64,000 bases of DNA from Leeuwenhoekiella aequorea (GCF_004104375.1 NZ_QOVM01000002.1:124001-188000); one strand, 5' to 3'; counted from the stretch's first letter, positions 25,814 through 35,824 are shown. Notes: generated by a model from the sequence alone, not told the origin. Translations and numbers: made by a program.

Positions 25814-27352
25814 ATGTTAACTAAAGTTTACGGTTCGGCCGTTTTTGGCGTTGAAGCCACTACAATTACTGTTGAGGTAAATATTGATAAAGGGATAGGG
25901 TATCATCTTGTGGGACTTCCAGATAATGCAATAAAAGAAAGTAACTACCGTATAGCAGCAGCCCTTCAAAACAATAATTTCAAAATTCCGGGAAAGAAAA
26001 TTACGCTTAATATGGCACCGGCAGATATGCGTAAGGAGGGTAGTGCATATGATCTTACGTTAGCAATAGGGATTTTAGCTGCCAGCGGACAAATTAACGC
26101 CGAAAATCTGGATGAATATATTATAATGGGCGAACTCTCTCTGGATGGTAGTTTACAGCCTATTCGAGGCGCCTTACCAATAGCAATAAAAGCGCAGGAA
26201 GAAGGGTTTAAAAAATTCTTACTACCCAGTCAAAATGCTCGTGAGGCAGGAATAGTAAAAGACATAGAAGTATATGGTATAGATTCAATTTCACAGGTAA
26301 TTGATCACTTTGATAATGGTGCAGAACTCGAGCGAACCTATGTAGATACGCGGAATGAATTTTTTAATGCCTTAGAGCATCCCGATTTTGATTTCGCTGA
26401 TGTTAAAGGGCAGGAGTCTATAAAGCGTTGTATGGAAATTGCAGCTGCTGGAGGTCATAATATAATTTTAATAGGTCCGCCGGGAGCCGGTAAGACAATG
26501 CTTGCAAAAAGATTACCTTCCATATTGCCACCTATGACACTACGAGAAGCACTTGAAACAACAAAAATACACAGTGTTTCAGGCAGAATGCGAGAACACG
26601 TAGGTCTAATGGCTCAACGACCTTTTAGAAGTCCGCATCACACCATATCTGATGTTGCTTTAGTAGGGGGTGGAGCATATCCACAACCGGGAGAAATTTC
26701 CCTATCGCATAACGGAGTTCTATTTTTAGATGAATTGCCAGAGTTTAAGCGCACTGTACTTGAGGTTATGCGCCAACCATTAGAAGACCGCGAGGTTACC
26801 ATTTCGCGTGCAAAATTTACAGTTACCTATCCCAGTAGCTTTATGCTTGTAGCAAGTATGAATCCCAGTCCGGGAGGATATTTTAACGATCCTAATGCAC
26901 CAGTATCCAGTACTCCAGCCGAAATGCAACGTTATCTAAGTAAGGTAAGTGGTCCTCTTTTAGACCGTATAGATATTCACATAGAAGTCACACCCGTACC
27001 ATTTGATAAATTGTCTGATGAACGAAAGGCCGAAAGCAGCGTTTCAATTAGGGAGCGGGTAACTAAAGCCCGCGCATATCAAACAGAACGCTTTAAAGAA
27101 AACACCAGTGTTCATTACAACGCGCAAATGAATGTGAAGCAAATACGTACACATTGCGCTCTGGATGAAAATTCGAAGAATCTTTTAAAAACAGCTATGG
27201 AAAAACTCAATTTATCTGCCAGAGCGTATGATCGTATATTAAAGGTTTCCAGAACCATAGCAGATCTAGAAGATTCTGCCACTATCGAAAGTCATCATAT
27301 TAGTGAAGCCATTCAATATAGAAGTTTAGATAGGGAAGGCTGGTTGGGCTAG
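25814..27352 (+). CDS. YifB/ComM-family Mg-chelatase-like AAA+ ATPase
   Basis: ATPase of the YifB/ComM family; ComM is a helicase that helps branch migration during natural transformation. An N-terminal Lon-S5-like domain (about 1-170) precedes the Mg-chelatase AAA+ core with Walker A GPPGAGKT (221-228), Walker B VLFLDELPEF and the arginine-finger region GPLLDRIDIHIEV. A C-terminal Mg_chelatase_C domain (RAYDRILKVSRTIADLE) closes it. The length of 512 is exactly typical. It is monocistronic here, and competence relevance is inferred from family. Confidence 0.93.
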   Translation: MLTKVYGSAVFGVEATTITVEVNIDKGIGYHLVGLPDNAIKESNYRIAAALQNNNFKIPGKKITLNMAPADMRKEGSAYDLTLAIGILAASGQINAENLDEYIIMGELSLDGSLQPIRGALPIAIKAQEEGFKKFLLPSQNAREAGIVKDIEVYGIDSISQVIDHFDNGAELERTYVDTRNEFFNALEHPDFDFADVKGQESIKRCMEIAAAGGHNIILIGPPGAGKTMLAKRLPSILPPMTLREALETTKIHSVSGRMREHVGLMAQRPFRSPHHTISDVALVGGGAYPQPGEISLSHNGVLFLDELPEFKRTVLEVMRQPLEDREVTISRAKFTVTYPSSFMLVASMNPSPGGYFNDPNAPVSSTPAEMQRYLSKVSGPLLDRIDIHIEVTPVPFDKLSDERKAESSVSIRERVTKARAYQTERFKENTSVHYNAQMNVKQIRTHCALDENSKNLLKTAMEKLNLSARAYDRILKVSRTIADLEDSATIESHHISEAIQYRSLDREGWLG

Positions 27353-27492
27353 CCCATTAAATTATATTTATCATTTTTAACTTTTTATTACATATACTTT
27401 AGCACTTTTGTAACTTAGTTGTTCTAAATGCGTCATTTATAAATAAATACCGAACGTATTTATTGTTCTTATTAATCAAAAAATCAAATTCA

Positions 27493-30363
27493 ATGATCAA
27501 AACAAAATGGACACCGATGGCTCTTATGCTATCTTTGTTTGTAGTATCATTCGTTTCCTGTGATGACAAAGCAGAGAAAAGCGAAGATATTGCAGAGGCA
27601 AATCTCTCAATCGATTATGAAAAGTACGAATTAGAAAATGGCTTAAATGTTGTTTTACACAAAGACACGAGTGATCCTATAGTGTCTGTTGCTATTCAAT
27701 ATGGTGTAGGTTCTAATCGGGAGAAAAAAGGACGTACAGGATTTGCTCATTTATTTGAGCATATGCTATTTCAAGAATCAGAAAATGTTCCGCAGGATCA
27801 ATTCTTTAAAACGATACAGGATGTGGGAGGTACGCTTAATGGTGGAACCTGGCAGGATGGTACAGTTTATTATGAAGTTGTTCCTAACAATGCTCTGGAG
27901 ACTGTATTATGGCTTGAGTCTGACCGTATGGGATTCTTAATTAACACCGTGACCGAGTCAGCTTTTGCAAATCAGCAAGAGGTGGTTCAAAATGAAAAAC
28001 GCCAGCGTGTAGACAACAATCCATATGGTCATACAAGTTGGGTGATAGATAAAAATTTATTTCCAGACGGGCATCCGTATAGCTGGCAAGTAATTGGAGA
28101 ACTTGAAGATCTTCAAAATGCAACAGTGGCAGATGTTAAAGAATTTTATGACAAATATTATGGTCCTAATAATGCGACGCTAGTAATAGCAGGAGATTTT
28201 GATGATGCTAAAACAAAAAAACTTGTTGAGAAATATTTTGGTGAAATAAAGAAACGTCAGGAAGTTGAGCCATTAGCAGTTCAAAATGTAACCCTTGATG
28301 CAACTAAGCGCTTGTATCACGAAGATAATTTTGCAACTGCGCCTCAATTAAATATGGTATGGCCTGCAGTAGAATTTTACACAGACGATGCCTATGCATT
28401 AGATTTTTTAGGTGAAATTCTTTCTGACGGAAAAAATGCGCCGCTGTATCGAGTTCTAGTAGAAGATATGAATCTTACTTCTCAACCTTATGCCTGGAAT
28501 AGTGCAGATCAAATTGCCGGAAAATTTAGAATTTCAGTTACTGCAAATTCCGGAGTTGATCTCGATAGTGTAGAAACAGGTATTACTAAAGCCTTTGCTC
28601 TGTTTGAAAAAGAAGGAGTTAAAGAAAGCGATATTGAGCGTATAAAAGCGGGGCAGGAAACCGAGTTCTATAACGGTATTAGCAGCGTTTTAGGAAAGTC
28701 CTTTCAGCTTGCTCAATATGATGTATTTGCTGGAGATCCTGATTTTATAGAAAAGGATATTCAAAATATAAAAAATGTATCGGCTGCAGATGTGATGCGC
28801 GTATATGAGAAGTATATAAAAGGAAAGCCATTTATATTAACCAGTTTTGTTCCTAAGGGACAGTTAGATCTTATAGCTGAAAATTCGGAAAAAGCAGAAA
28901 TTGTTGAAGAAGAAATCACTGAAAATGTTCAAACAGAAATAGTAGAAAATAAGAAGGAAATAGAGAAAACTCCATCTAAGTTTGATCGTTCTGTTCCTCC
29001 GGCAATGGGTGAAACTCCAAAATTAAATATTCCGGATTCTTGGACGGCAAAACTACCTAACCAGATGCAGGTATATGGAATTGTACAAAACGAACTACCT
29101 CTTGTGAATTTCAGTCTTGTAATGGATGGCGGTCACTTACTTGATGATTTAAGTAAGAATGGAGTAGCTAACTTAATGAGTGATATCCTTATGGAAGGTA
29201 CCGCTTCAAAAACTCCGTTAGAACTTGAAGAAGCCATTGACCGATTAGGAGCTAGTATTTATATGTACACAACAAATGAGTCTATTGTGATTAGAGGAAA
29301 TACACTAGCCCGTAACTTCGATAAAACGATGGAGCTTGTACAGGAAATCATTTTAGAGCCCCGATGGGATGAGAAAGAATTTGCACGTTTAAAAACAAGC
29401 ACTATTAATGGTATAAAGCGTTCTGATGCTAATCCTGAAGTTATTGCTAACCGCGTTTATAACAAAATGCTGTATGGTGAAGAACATCCTTTAGCGCAAT
29501 CTACATCTGGTACCATAGAGTCTGTAGAAGCTATCACAATGGAAGATTTGAAAGCTTATTATGAAAATTACTTTTCACCTTCTGTAAGTAAATTTCACGT
29601 TGTGGGAGACGTTTCAGAAAATAAGGCTCTAGCGGCGTTAGAAGGATTTAAAGAAAACTGGAAAGCTAAAGACGTTAAGATTCCAGAATTTCCTGTAGCT
29701 AACAATAGAGATAAAACATCATTGTATTTTGTAGATGTTCCTAATGCTAAGCAGTCTGTTATTAATATAGGATACATTGCTATGCCGCGTACCGATAAGG
29801 ATTTTTACGCTGCTGAGGTGATGAACTATAAGTTAGGAGGTTCTTTTTCTGGTAATGTAAATTTAGTACTCCGGGAAGAAAAGGGATATACCTATGGTGC
29901 ACGCTCTGGTTTTAGCGGAACTAAAATACCGGGAACTTTTACAGCTTCTTCAAGTGTACGTACGAATACAACTGGTGAGTCTGTGAGTATTTTTAAAGAT
30001 GAGATTGCCAACTATAAGGCGGGAATTTCTGAAGAGGATTTAGCTTTTACCAAAAATGCACTTATCAAATCTAACGCACGTCGTTTTGAAACTCAGGGTT
30101 CATTATTAGGAATGCTTCAAGAACGTAGTGCTTATGGTTTAGATGCAAATTATATCGAAAAAGAAGAGGCTACGATTAATAATATGACACTAGAACAACA
30201 CAAAGCCTTAGCTAATAAATATTTGGACGAGTCTAAAATGGCGTATTTAGTTGTAGGTGATGCTGCAACTCAATACCAACAGTTTAAAAATATGGGCTTC
30301 GATGAGGTTGTATTGCTAGATAAAGATGGTAAAGAAGTAAAACTAAAAGAGATTAAAAAATAA
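27493..30363 (+). CDS. M16-family zinc peptidase lipoprotein, two-repeat form
   Basis: Insulinase/pitrilysin-type (M16) metallopeptidase with two tandem M16 halves. The lipobox is VVSFVSC. The active N-terminal half (about 35-460) carries the inverted zinc motif HLFEH (86-90), with the downstream acidic ligand in the QQEVVQNEKRQ region. A Glu-rich linker (about 465-495) leads to a second half (500-950) lacking HxxEH but keeping the R/Y segment (GYTYGARSGF) that helps bind substrate. The ATG at 27493 is preferred to the TTG 30 bases upstream, since it places the signal peptide correctly. It likely degrades peptides in the envelope. A strong terminator follows. Confidence 0.92.
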   Translation: MIKTKWTPMALMLSLFVVSFVSCDDKAEKSEDIAEANLSIDYEKYELENGLNVVLHKDTSDPIVSVAIQYGVGSNREKKGRTGFAHLFEHMLFQESENVPQDQFFKTIQDVGGTLNGGTWQDGTVYYEVVPNNALETVLWLESDRMGFLINTVTESAFANQQEVVQNEKRQRVDNNPYGHTSWVIDKNLFPDGHPYSWQVIGELEDLQNATVADVKEFYDKYYGPNNATLVIAGDFDDAKTKKLVEKYFGEIKKRQEVEPLAVQNVTLDATKRLYHEDNFATAPQLNMVWPAVEFYTDDAYALDFLGEILSDGKNAPLYRVLVEDMNLTSQPYAWNSADQIAGKFRISVTANSGVDLDSVETGITKAFALFEKEGVKESDIERIKAGQETEFYNGISSVLGKSFQLAQYDVFAGDPDFIEKDIQNIKNVSAADVMRVYEKYIKGKPFILTSFVPKGQLDLIAENSEKAEIVEEEITENVQTEIVENKKEIEKTPSKFDRSVPPAMGETPKLNIPDSWTAKLPNQMQVYGIVQNELPLVNFSLVMDGGHLLDDLSKNGVANLMSDILMEGTASKTPLELEEAIDRLGASIYMYTTNESIVIRGNTLARNFDKTMELVQEIILEPRWDEKEFARLKTSTINGIKRSDANPEVIANRVYNKMLYGEEHPLAQSTSGTIESVEAITMEDLKAYYENYFSPSVSKFHVVGDVSENKALAALEGFKENWKAKDVKIPEFPVANNRDKTSLYFVDVPNAKQSVINIGYIAMPRTDKDFYAAEVMNYKLGGSFSGNVNLVLREEKGYTYGARSGFSGTKIPGTFTASSSVRTNTTGESVSIFKDEIANYKAGISEEDLAFTKNALIKSNARRFETQGSLLGMLQERSAYGLDANYIEKEEATINNMTLEQHKALANKYLDESKMAYLVVGDAATQYQQFKNMGFDEVVLLDKDGKEVKLKEIKK

Positions 30364-30380
30364 AACAGTTTAACTTTTAA

Positions 30381-30415
30381 AAACCCGCTAAACTTATGTT
30401 TAGCGGGTTTTTTTT
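30381..30415. terminator. strong bidirectional terminator between the M16 gene and a convergent lipoprotein gene
   Basis: A perfect 13-bp stem, AAACCCGCTAAAC (30381-30393) with its complement (30398-30410), has a TTAT loop and is followed by T8 on the plus strand. On the minus strand the same hairpin runs into U-rich sequence, so it can end both transcripts. It overlaps the stop region of the minus-strand gene. Confidence 0.92.
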
Positions 30416-31238
30416 ATCCCTGTGGCCACTCAACTATAAATTTCATTTCAAAATTTATAGCAGCATCCCTAAGTGTAATTTTTGTAGGTCTTCTTGTGTT
30501 ATATTCTTTAAAGTCAAGGATACGATAATCAGGAGTGTCAAGCATTAAAGACTGTCCTATATTTTTTCCGTCATCATCTCTCAGAGTTATACGCACTTCT
30601 TTGGCTAAGTCTATATACAGATCTTCAGAAGAAAAATCAAAAAATAAATCAGTTTGATTTTCACGTGTTTCAGAAATATACCACGTATCAAATTCAAACG
30701 AAGGTGTATCAAAACGCTCTACCAATTTCGATTTTGAAAATGCAATTTTCACATCTGCCAGTCGGTTGGAGTCATTTGCATTAAATTCTGGATCCCAGGT
30801 TTGATCTTTGTTGTAGAACGAGATGACTTCCGCAGAAATTATACGTACTGCATTTCCGCGAGTAACCGTAATTGTTTCACTAAAAGGCACTTTCTGATTA
30901 TAAATATCTGTAACTAGAAATTCTAACTTATAGGCGCCTAAAGTAGGATACATAAAAAACAAATCTAAAGTTGTTCCCAAATCATCACCGGTAGAGGAAA
31001 CCTTTGTAGTGTATGATAACCCGCCATTATCTGTAACTTCAATTTCTTTAATTGGGTTTGAAGTGCTAATAGTAGCTTCTAAAACATAGTCAACAAAAGG
31101 AGTAGCGGTATTTGTGGTTATTTGAACACGTAAAGCAGGTAACTGCTCTGGGATATCTTCTTCTGTATTTGATTCGGAATCACACGCGCTAAGCATAGCT
31201 AGAAAAAGTATAGAAGCTAAAATTAATTTTATTCGCAT
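30414..31238 (-). CDS. hypothetical lipoprotein with Ig/PKD-like N-terminal domain
   Basis: Secreted lipoprotein with lipobox LAMLSAC (Cys near 19) and an acidic linker (DSESNTEEDIPEQ). An N-terminal beta-rich Ig/PKD-like region follows at about 35-130 (VDYVLEATIS ... PTLGAYKLEFLVTD), then an uncharacterised C-terminal beta-rich domain. No family is recognised with certainty. It probably sits in the outer membrane and may bind a ligand or partner. The coding end lies within the shared terminator hairpin. The next gene upstream (on the minus strand) is a membrane protein, 63 bases away. Confidence 0.75.
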   Translation of the reverse strand: MRIKLILASILFLAMLSACDSESNTEEDIPEQLPALRVQITTNTATPFVDYVLEATISTSNPIKEIEVTDNGGLSYTTKVSSTGDDLGTTLDLFFMYPTLGAYKLEFLVTDIYNQKVPFSETITVTRGNAVRIISAEVISFYNKDQTWDPEFNANDSNRLADVKIAFSKSKLVERFDTPSFEFDTWYISETRENQTDLFFDFSSEDLYIDLAKEVRITLRDDDGKNIGQSLMLDTPDYRILDFKEYNTRRPTKITLRDAAINFEMKFIVEWPQG

Positions 31239-31301
31239 ATTTCAGTTTAATAGTCCACATGAAAAGTACTACTTAAAAGAATCTGATTTTTTAAAAAATT
31301 A

Positions 31302-32036
31302 CTAGTCTTGCATCAATGCTTCGCCTTTAACTAACCAACTAAATCCCAAACACTCTACCGCTAATGCTTCCATCCAGAATGTTAGATTTAATCGATCATA
31401 GCTTTCACGGGGTATGATATTTAAAAGACCTAAGAAAATTACACATAAAGCAATAAGCATTATAATGCCACAAACACGATAAACGCGATTCCGTTTTATC
31501 TTTTCTGGACTTCTCTTTCCTTTCGGAATATTAGACTTAACAAACAAAAATAGCGACATAAATGCCAAGGCCATTAAAAACAAAGCGGCTGAAATATAAT
31601 GTACGAGTGCACGCCAGTATTCATAGCGATCTTCAATATAAGTCACTGCATAAGGAATGCTGGAGTCACAGCATCCTGTTCCTAAATTACTCGTCGGAAA
31701 AAAAACTACAAACAGAGCAGCTACGCCTGCAGTGTTTGAAATCCAGAAATCTATAGGCTCTTCACCGCTATAAACGATTAAGAAAATACCTATAAGACTT
31801 ACAATGCCTATAAATAGTGGAGTAGCGCGCGTATAGTAATAATGACTGATAGATTCTAACGGACCATTAAGTTCAAAAAAGGTAAGTGAAACTGCGAGGA
31901 GCAGAATAGGGAGTAACATACCGGCAGTGCCTACAATCTTACGTAAGGTTTTGCCTTTATGAAGCCAGATGCCATTATCTGTTTTGTAATTTAAATTCAG
32001 TTTATGATTAACAACATCCTGGTCTTTAGTATTCAT
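31302..32036 (-). CDS. six-helix hypothetical membrane protein
   Basis: Integral membrane protein of 244 residues with about six hydrophobic segments (near 36-53, 74-92, 99-118, 138-163, 187-207 and 215-235). Two notable loops are LESISHYYYTRA after the first helix and NLGTGCCDSS with a Cys pair before the fourth. The arrangement resembles small bacterial membrane families such as DUF998, but a clear family match cannot be claimed from reading. Function is unknown. It is probably transcribed on its own, or with the lipoprotein that follows. Confidence 0.75.
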   Translation of the reverse strand: MNTKDQDVVNHKLNLNYKTDNGIWLHKGKTLRKIVGTAGMLLPILLLAVSLTFFELNGPLESISHYYYTRATPLFIGIVSLIGIFLIVYSGEEPIDFWISNTAGVAALFVVFFPTSNLGTGCCDSSIPYAVTYIEDRYEYWRALVHYISAALFLMALAFMSLFLFVKSNIPKGKRSPEKIKRNRVYRVCGIIMLIALCVIFLGLLNIIPRESYDRLNLTFWMEALAVECLGFSWLVKGEALMQD

Positions 32037-32172
32037 AACCTACTATTTAATTCATTAGAACTCTAAATTAGTATTTTAATTAGAGTTACATTTTAGGAAC
32101 TCAGCGTATTTAAGTAACAATACCATCTGGTAACGCAACATTATTTTTATATTTAAAATTTACATTTACTCT

Positions 32173-33396
32173 ATGCGTAATCCATTTAAAAATATAGGAC
32201 CGGGGGCATTAATTGCAGCGGCCTTTATAGGTCCCGGTACGGTTACCGTTTGTACACTTGCAGGTATTAAATATGGGTATACCTTACTATGGGCAATGAC
32301 ATTGTCTATAATAGCCACCATCGTTTTACAAGAAACGGCTGCGCGTATAGGACTTGTTTCTCAAAAAGGTTTGTCACAAGTTTTACGTACACAGTTACCA
32401 GAAGGTATGTTGCGAAAATTCATTTTGGGTTTAGTTCTCGCAGCCATTGTAATAGGTAATGCTGCATATGAAGGTGGTAATATAAGCGGTGGTGTTCTAG
32501 GATTACAAGCTCTGGGAAGTAGCGGAATATACTCTATAGGAGCTGTTTCAATTAACCTGTATAGTTTATTGATAGGAGGTATTGCTTTTGTGCTATTGTA
32601 TATAGGAAACTATAAAGTTTTAGAAAAGGTTTTTCTGGTACTGGTGATTTTAATGAGTTTATCGTTTGTAATAACTGCTATTTTAACCAAGCCGGATGTA
32701 TTAGGTTTATTGAAAAGCAGTTTCATTCCTTCGTTTCCTAAAGATAGTATTTTGATGATAGTGGCACTTGTAGGAACTACAGTAGTACCTTACAATTTAT
32801 TTTTACACGCATCTCTTGTTAATCAAAAATGGAAAAATAAAGCTGATTTGCCTGCGGCACGAAAGGATACTATTGTTGCTGTTATCTTAGGTGGACTTGT
32901 GTCTATGTGTGTAATTATTGCAGCTAGTTCTTTAAGTGGAGAAAATATAGATAGTGCTGCTGGTCTTGCTCAAAGTTTAGAACCACTTTATGGTAGTGCA
33001 GCACGCTACTGCATAGGTTTAGGATTATTTGCTGCTGGTATTACTTCAGCTATTACCGCGCCGCTAGCTGCGGCTTATGTAGCTCAGGGTTGCCTAAATC
33101 TTGGCAACGGATTAAAGTCTCGAAATTTTAGGTTGATATGGATGTCGATATTAATTATTGGGGTTTTATTGGCGACTTTTGGCATTAAACCCATACAAAT
33201 AATACAGTTTGCACAAATAGCGAATGGAATTTTACTTCCGGTAATTGCAGGTATATTAATATGGCTTGCTAATCAGGAAGATTTACTAGGTATTTATAGA
33301 AATTCAAAAGTAAAAAATGGTATAAGTTTAATAATATTAGCGATTACTCTCATACTGGGTGTTCGCGCAATTTTAAGCGTATTAGGAATTTTATGA
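32173..33396 (+). CDS. Nramp-related transporter lacking the metal-binding motifs, in a 5-oxoprolinase operon
   Basis: LeuT-fold membrane protein of the Nramp superfamily with about 11 hydrophobic segments. In true metal transporters helix 1 has DPGN and helix 6 has MPHN. Here the same places read Gly20-Pro-Gly-Thr23 (FIGPGTVT) and Val205-Pro-Tyr-Asn208 (VVPYNLFLH), so the Asp, the first Asn and the Met ligands are lost. It overlaps pxpA by four bases (ATGA) and heads the pxpABC operon, as YcsG does in the Bacillus ycsF-kipI-kipA region. The inference is an organic-solute carrier, probably for 5-oxoproline, rather than a Mn/Fe importer. Confidence 0.85.
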   Translation: MRNPFKNIGPGALIAAAFIGPGTVTVCTLAGIKYGYTLLWAMTLSIIATIVLQETAARIGLVSQKGLSQVLRTQLPEGMLRKFILGLVLAAIVIGNAAYEGGNISGGVLGLQALGSSGIYSIGAVSINLYSLLIGGIAFVLLYIGNYKVLEKVFLVLVILMSLSFVITAILTKPDVLGLLKSSFIPSFPKDSILMIVALVGTTVVPYNLFLHASLVNQKWKNKADLPAARKDTIVAVILGGLVSMCVIIAASSLSGENIDSAAGLAQSLEPLYGSAARYCIGLGLFAAGITSAITAPLAAAYVAQGCLNLGNGLKSRNFRLIWMSILIIGVLLATFGIKPIQIIQFAQIANGILLPVIAGILIWLANQEDLLGIYRNSKVKNGISLIILAITLILGVRAILSVLGIL

Positions 33397-34145
33397 CACA
33401 ACAAAGGCAATTTATAGATCTTAATTGTGATCTGGGAGAAGGTGTAGGTAACGAGCGTGAATTAATGCCTTTAATTAGTTCGTGTAATTTAGCTTGCGGT
33501 GGACATGCAGGAGATTTAGAAACAATAAACTCGGTAATCACTTTAGCAACTAAATATAATGTTGAAGTAGGGGCGCACCCGTCTTTTCCCGATCGAGAGA
33601 ATTTTGGCAGAACCGCTATAAAAATTTCCTTTGAAGAACTGAAAAATTCAATTCTTAAACAAATTGATCTAGTAAAAGAATCTTGTCATAGATTTAATAT
33701 AAAACTTCACCATATAAAATTTCACGGTGCCTTATATAATCTGAGTGCTTCAAATGAAGATTATGCACAATTTATCACCAGATTAATTGAAGAGTATTAT
33801 CCGGAAATACCCATTTATGTTCCATTTAATTCTGCAATTGGCAACTTAGCAGACGGACGTGTAAAATTGATCTATGAAGGTTTTGCAGATCGTAATTATG
33901 AGAAGGATGGGAGTCTGGTTTCAAGATCAAAAAATGATGCTGTTCTAACCGATTTAAATAGAATTTTTGAGCACGTTTTTGGGATGGTAAATCGCAATGA
34001 AATTAAAACCATATCAGACACTATTCTGAATGTAAATATTGATACAATTTGTGTTCACGGAGATACCCCAAAGGCAGTTCAAATTTTAAAAGATTTAAAT
34101 CATAATCTCCTAAATTCAGGAATAGAAATTAAAGCTTTAAAATGA
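33393..34145 (+). CDS. pxpA: 5-oxoprolinase subunit PxpA (LamB/YcsF family)
   Basis: PxpA acts with PxpB and PxpC to open 5-oxoproline (pyroglutamate) to glutamate using ATP. The LamB/YcsF fold is shown by IDLNCDLGEG (about residues 6-15), SSCNLACGGHAGD, VGAHPSFPDRENFGR, HHIKFHGALYN and a late ICVHGDTPKA. The length of 250 is typical. It starts inside the stop of the Nramp-like gene (ATGA) and ends inside the start of pxpB (ATGA), so all are translationally coupled. Cytoplasmic. Confidence 0.95.
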   Translation: MTQQRQFIDLNCDLGEGVGNERELMPLISSCNLACGGHAGDLETINSVITLATKYNVEVGAHPSFPDRENFGRTAIKISFEELKNSILKQIDLVKESCHRFNIKLHHIKFHGALYNLSASNEDYAQFITRLIEEYYPEIPIYVPFNSAIGNLADGRVKLIYEGFADRNYEKDGSLVSRSKNDAVLTDLNRIFEHVFGMVNRNEIKTISDTILNVNIDTICVHGDTPKAVQILKDLNHNLLNSGIEIKALK

Positions 34146-34870
34146 ATTTGAAACCGCAAATTATTAGATATGGAGAACGGGCTATTTTACTACAATGGGA
34201 TTTTAAAATTACTTCAGAAAATTTACATTTTATATTAAGTTTTAAAAAATATTTAGATGATTTTTATATTAAACGAAATATTTATATAAACAACACATAT
34301 AATTCATTACTAGTATTTTACAGGAGCTCTATAGATTGTATCTATGATGATTTATCATACTTGAAAACACTTGATTTTTCTACGATTAAACCACTAAGAA
34401 ATTCTGGAAATTCTTATCATATTCCGGTATGTTATGATCTTGAATTTGGACTTGATTTAGAGTTTCTAGCTACTCAAAAAAGTTTGGAAGTTAATGAGAT
34501 TATCAACCTACATACTGCTGCAGATTACACTCTTTATTTTATGGGTTTTTTACCCGGATTTTTATACTTGGGCGGTATGCCTGAAACGTTAGCTTATCCA
34601 CGAAAAATACACCCTCGAAAATCTATTTTAAAAGGGGCTGTTGGTATTGCTGAAAATCAAACCGGAATTTACCCAACTAGTAGTCCTGCAGGATGGCAAA
34701 TTATTGGCAATTCCCCGGTAAATTTATTTGATAAAAACAAAACAAAACCGTCTCCTTTTGAAGCTGGAGACCGTATTAAATTTTATGAAATAACTTCAAA
34801 GGAACACCAGCTCATTACAAATGATATAGCTCAGGGAACTTTCCAATTAAAACCGGAAACAGATGTCTAA
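34142..34870 (+). CDS. pxpB: 5-oxoprolinase subunit PxpB (KipI family)
   Basis: KipI-type carboxyltransferase-like subunit that pairs with PxpC. Diagnostic segments are IRYGERAILLQW at the N-terminus, YHIPVCYDLEFGLDL, YTLYFMGFLPGFLYLGGM, and RKIHPRKSILKGAVGIAENQTGIYPTSSPAGWQIIG split over the C-terminal half. The length of 242 is usual. The first 150 bases are notably A+T-rich compared with neighbours. It overlaps pxpA by 4 and pxpC by 8 bases. In Bacillus the homologue KipI also inhibits the sporulation kinase KinA, a role not expected here. Confidence 0.94.
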   Translation: MNLKPQIIRYGERAILLQWDFKITSENLHFILSFKKYLDDFYIKRNIYINNTYNSLLVFYRSSIDCIYDDLSYLKTLDFSTIKPLRNSGNSYHIPVCYDLEFGLDLEFLATQKSLEVNEIINLHTAADYTLYFMGFLPGFLYLGGMPETLAYPRKIHPRKSILKGAVGIAENQTGIYPTSSPAGWQIIGNSPVNLFDKNKTKPSPFEAGDRIKFYEITSKEHQLITNDIAQGTFQLKPETDV

Positions 34871-35729
34871 TATCCATATCATTCAGCCGGGTTTCTTTAG
34901 TACAATTCAAGATTTGGGGAGAAATCAATTTACACATTTTGGAGTACCTGTAAGTGGAGCAATGGATAGCTTTTCAGCAACGCAAGCAAATCTTTTGCTC
35001 AATAACGATAGAAATGATGCCGTGTTAGAAATTACAATGACCGGCCCTATATTACAATTTGAAAGTGAAACTCAAATATGCATTTGTGGAGCAGAATTTG
35101 AAATGCTATTAGATGACAAAGCTATTGTAAATGGAAAGGCATACGTAGTATCTAGAAATTCTAAATTAGTATTTAAGTCTATAAAAAAGGGATTTAGAGC
35201 ATATCTCGCGGTACAAAATGGTTTTAAAATCCCTGTTGTTTTGGGAAGCCGCAGTCAATATCAAGGTATAACAGAGCAAACACGTTTGCAAAAAGGAGAT
35301 GTTTTGAATATAGAAACAGTATCTACAACTTCAGGCAACGCCGGAGCTCGTATTAAAATTGAAAACGAACAGTTGTGGGAAACTGAAATACCTGTTTTTA
35401 AGGGACCCGAATTTGTAAAGTTATCTTTAGAGCAACAAAATCTTATTTTAAATACGAAATTTTCATTGATGCCTGAAGGCAATAGAATGGCTATTCCTTT
35501 AAGAGAACCCTTTTCAAATGAACTACAAGGAATAATTACAGGACCGGTACTTCCGGGTACCGTGCAGTTAACACCTAGCGGATCTTTAATTGTTTTAATG
35601 CGTGATTGTCAAGTAACAGGTGGCTATCCTCGAATTTTACAAATTCTAGAAAAAGGTCTATGTAAAATTGCACAGAAGAAGCCAGGAGAGTTTATTACTT
35701 TCAAAATGGTTGAATACGATCCGCATTAA
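34863..35729 (+). CDS. pxpC: 5-oxoprolinase subunit PxpC (KipA / biotin-dependent carboxyltransferase family)
   Basis: Third subunit of the PxpABC 5-oxoprolinase. The family signature begins IIQPGFFSTIQDLGR near the N-terminus with GVPVSGAMDSFSATQAN; GFRAYLAVQNGF and the C-terminal TPSGSLIVLMRDCQVTGGYPRI follow. The length of 288 is normal. As the last gene of the overlapping operon it completes the set transporter-A-B-C, so the cluster can take up and recycle pyroglutamate to glutamate. No biotin carboxylase is nearby, which fits the oxoprolinase role rather than a carboxylase. Confidence 0.94.
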   Translation: MSNIHIIQPGFFSTIQDLGRNQFTHFGVPVSGAMDSFSATQANLLLNNDRNDAVLEITMTGPILQFESETQICICGAEFEMLLDDKAIVNGKAYVVSRNSKLVFKSIKKGFRAYLAVQNGFKIPVVLGSRSQYQGITEQTRLQKGDVLNIETVSTTSGNAGARIKIENEQLWETEIPVFKGPEFVKLSLEQQNLILNTKFSLMPEGNRMAIPLREPFSNELQGIITGPVLPGTVQLTPSGSLIVLMRDCQVTGGYPRILQILEKGLCKIAQKKPGEFITFKMVEYDPH

Positions 35730-35824
35730 TAGTTAGATCCTCTTTAAGTCGTATTGTCAATAATAATTACATATGGCAGTAAATGTGATTTCCTTATGAA
35801 TTTGTTAAGTGATTAAAAATCAAC

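Noticed and set aside
32173-33396. Manganese/iron importer MntH
   Set aside because: Metal-binding DPGN and MPHN motifs are altered to GPGT and VPYN, and the gene is coupled to pxpABC.
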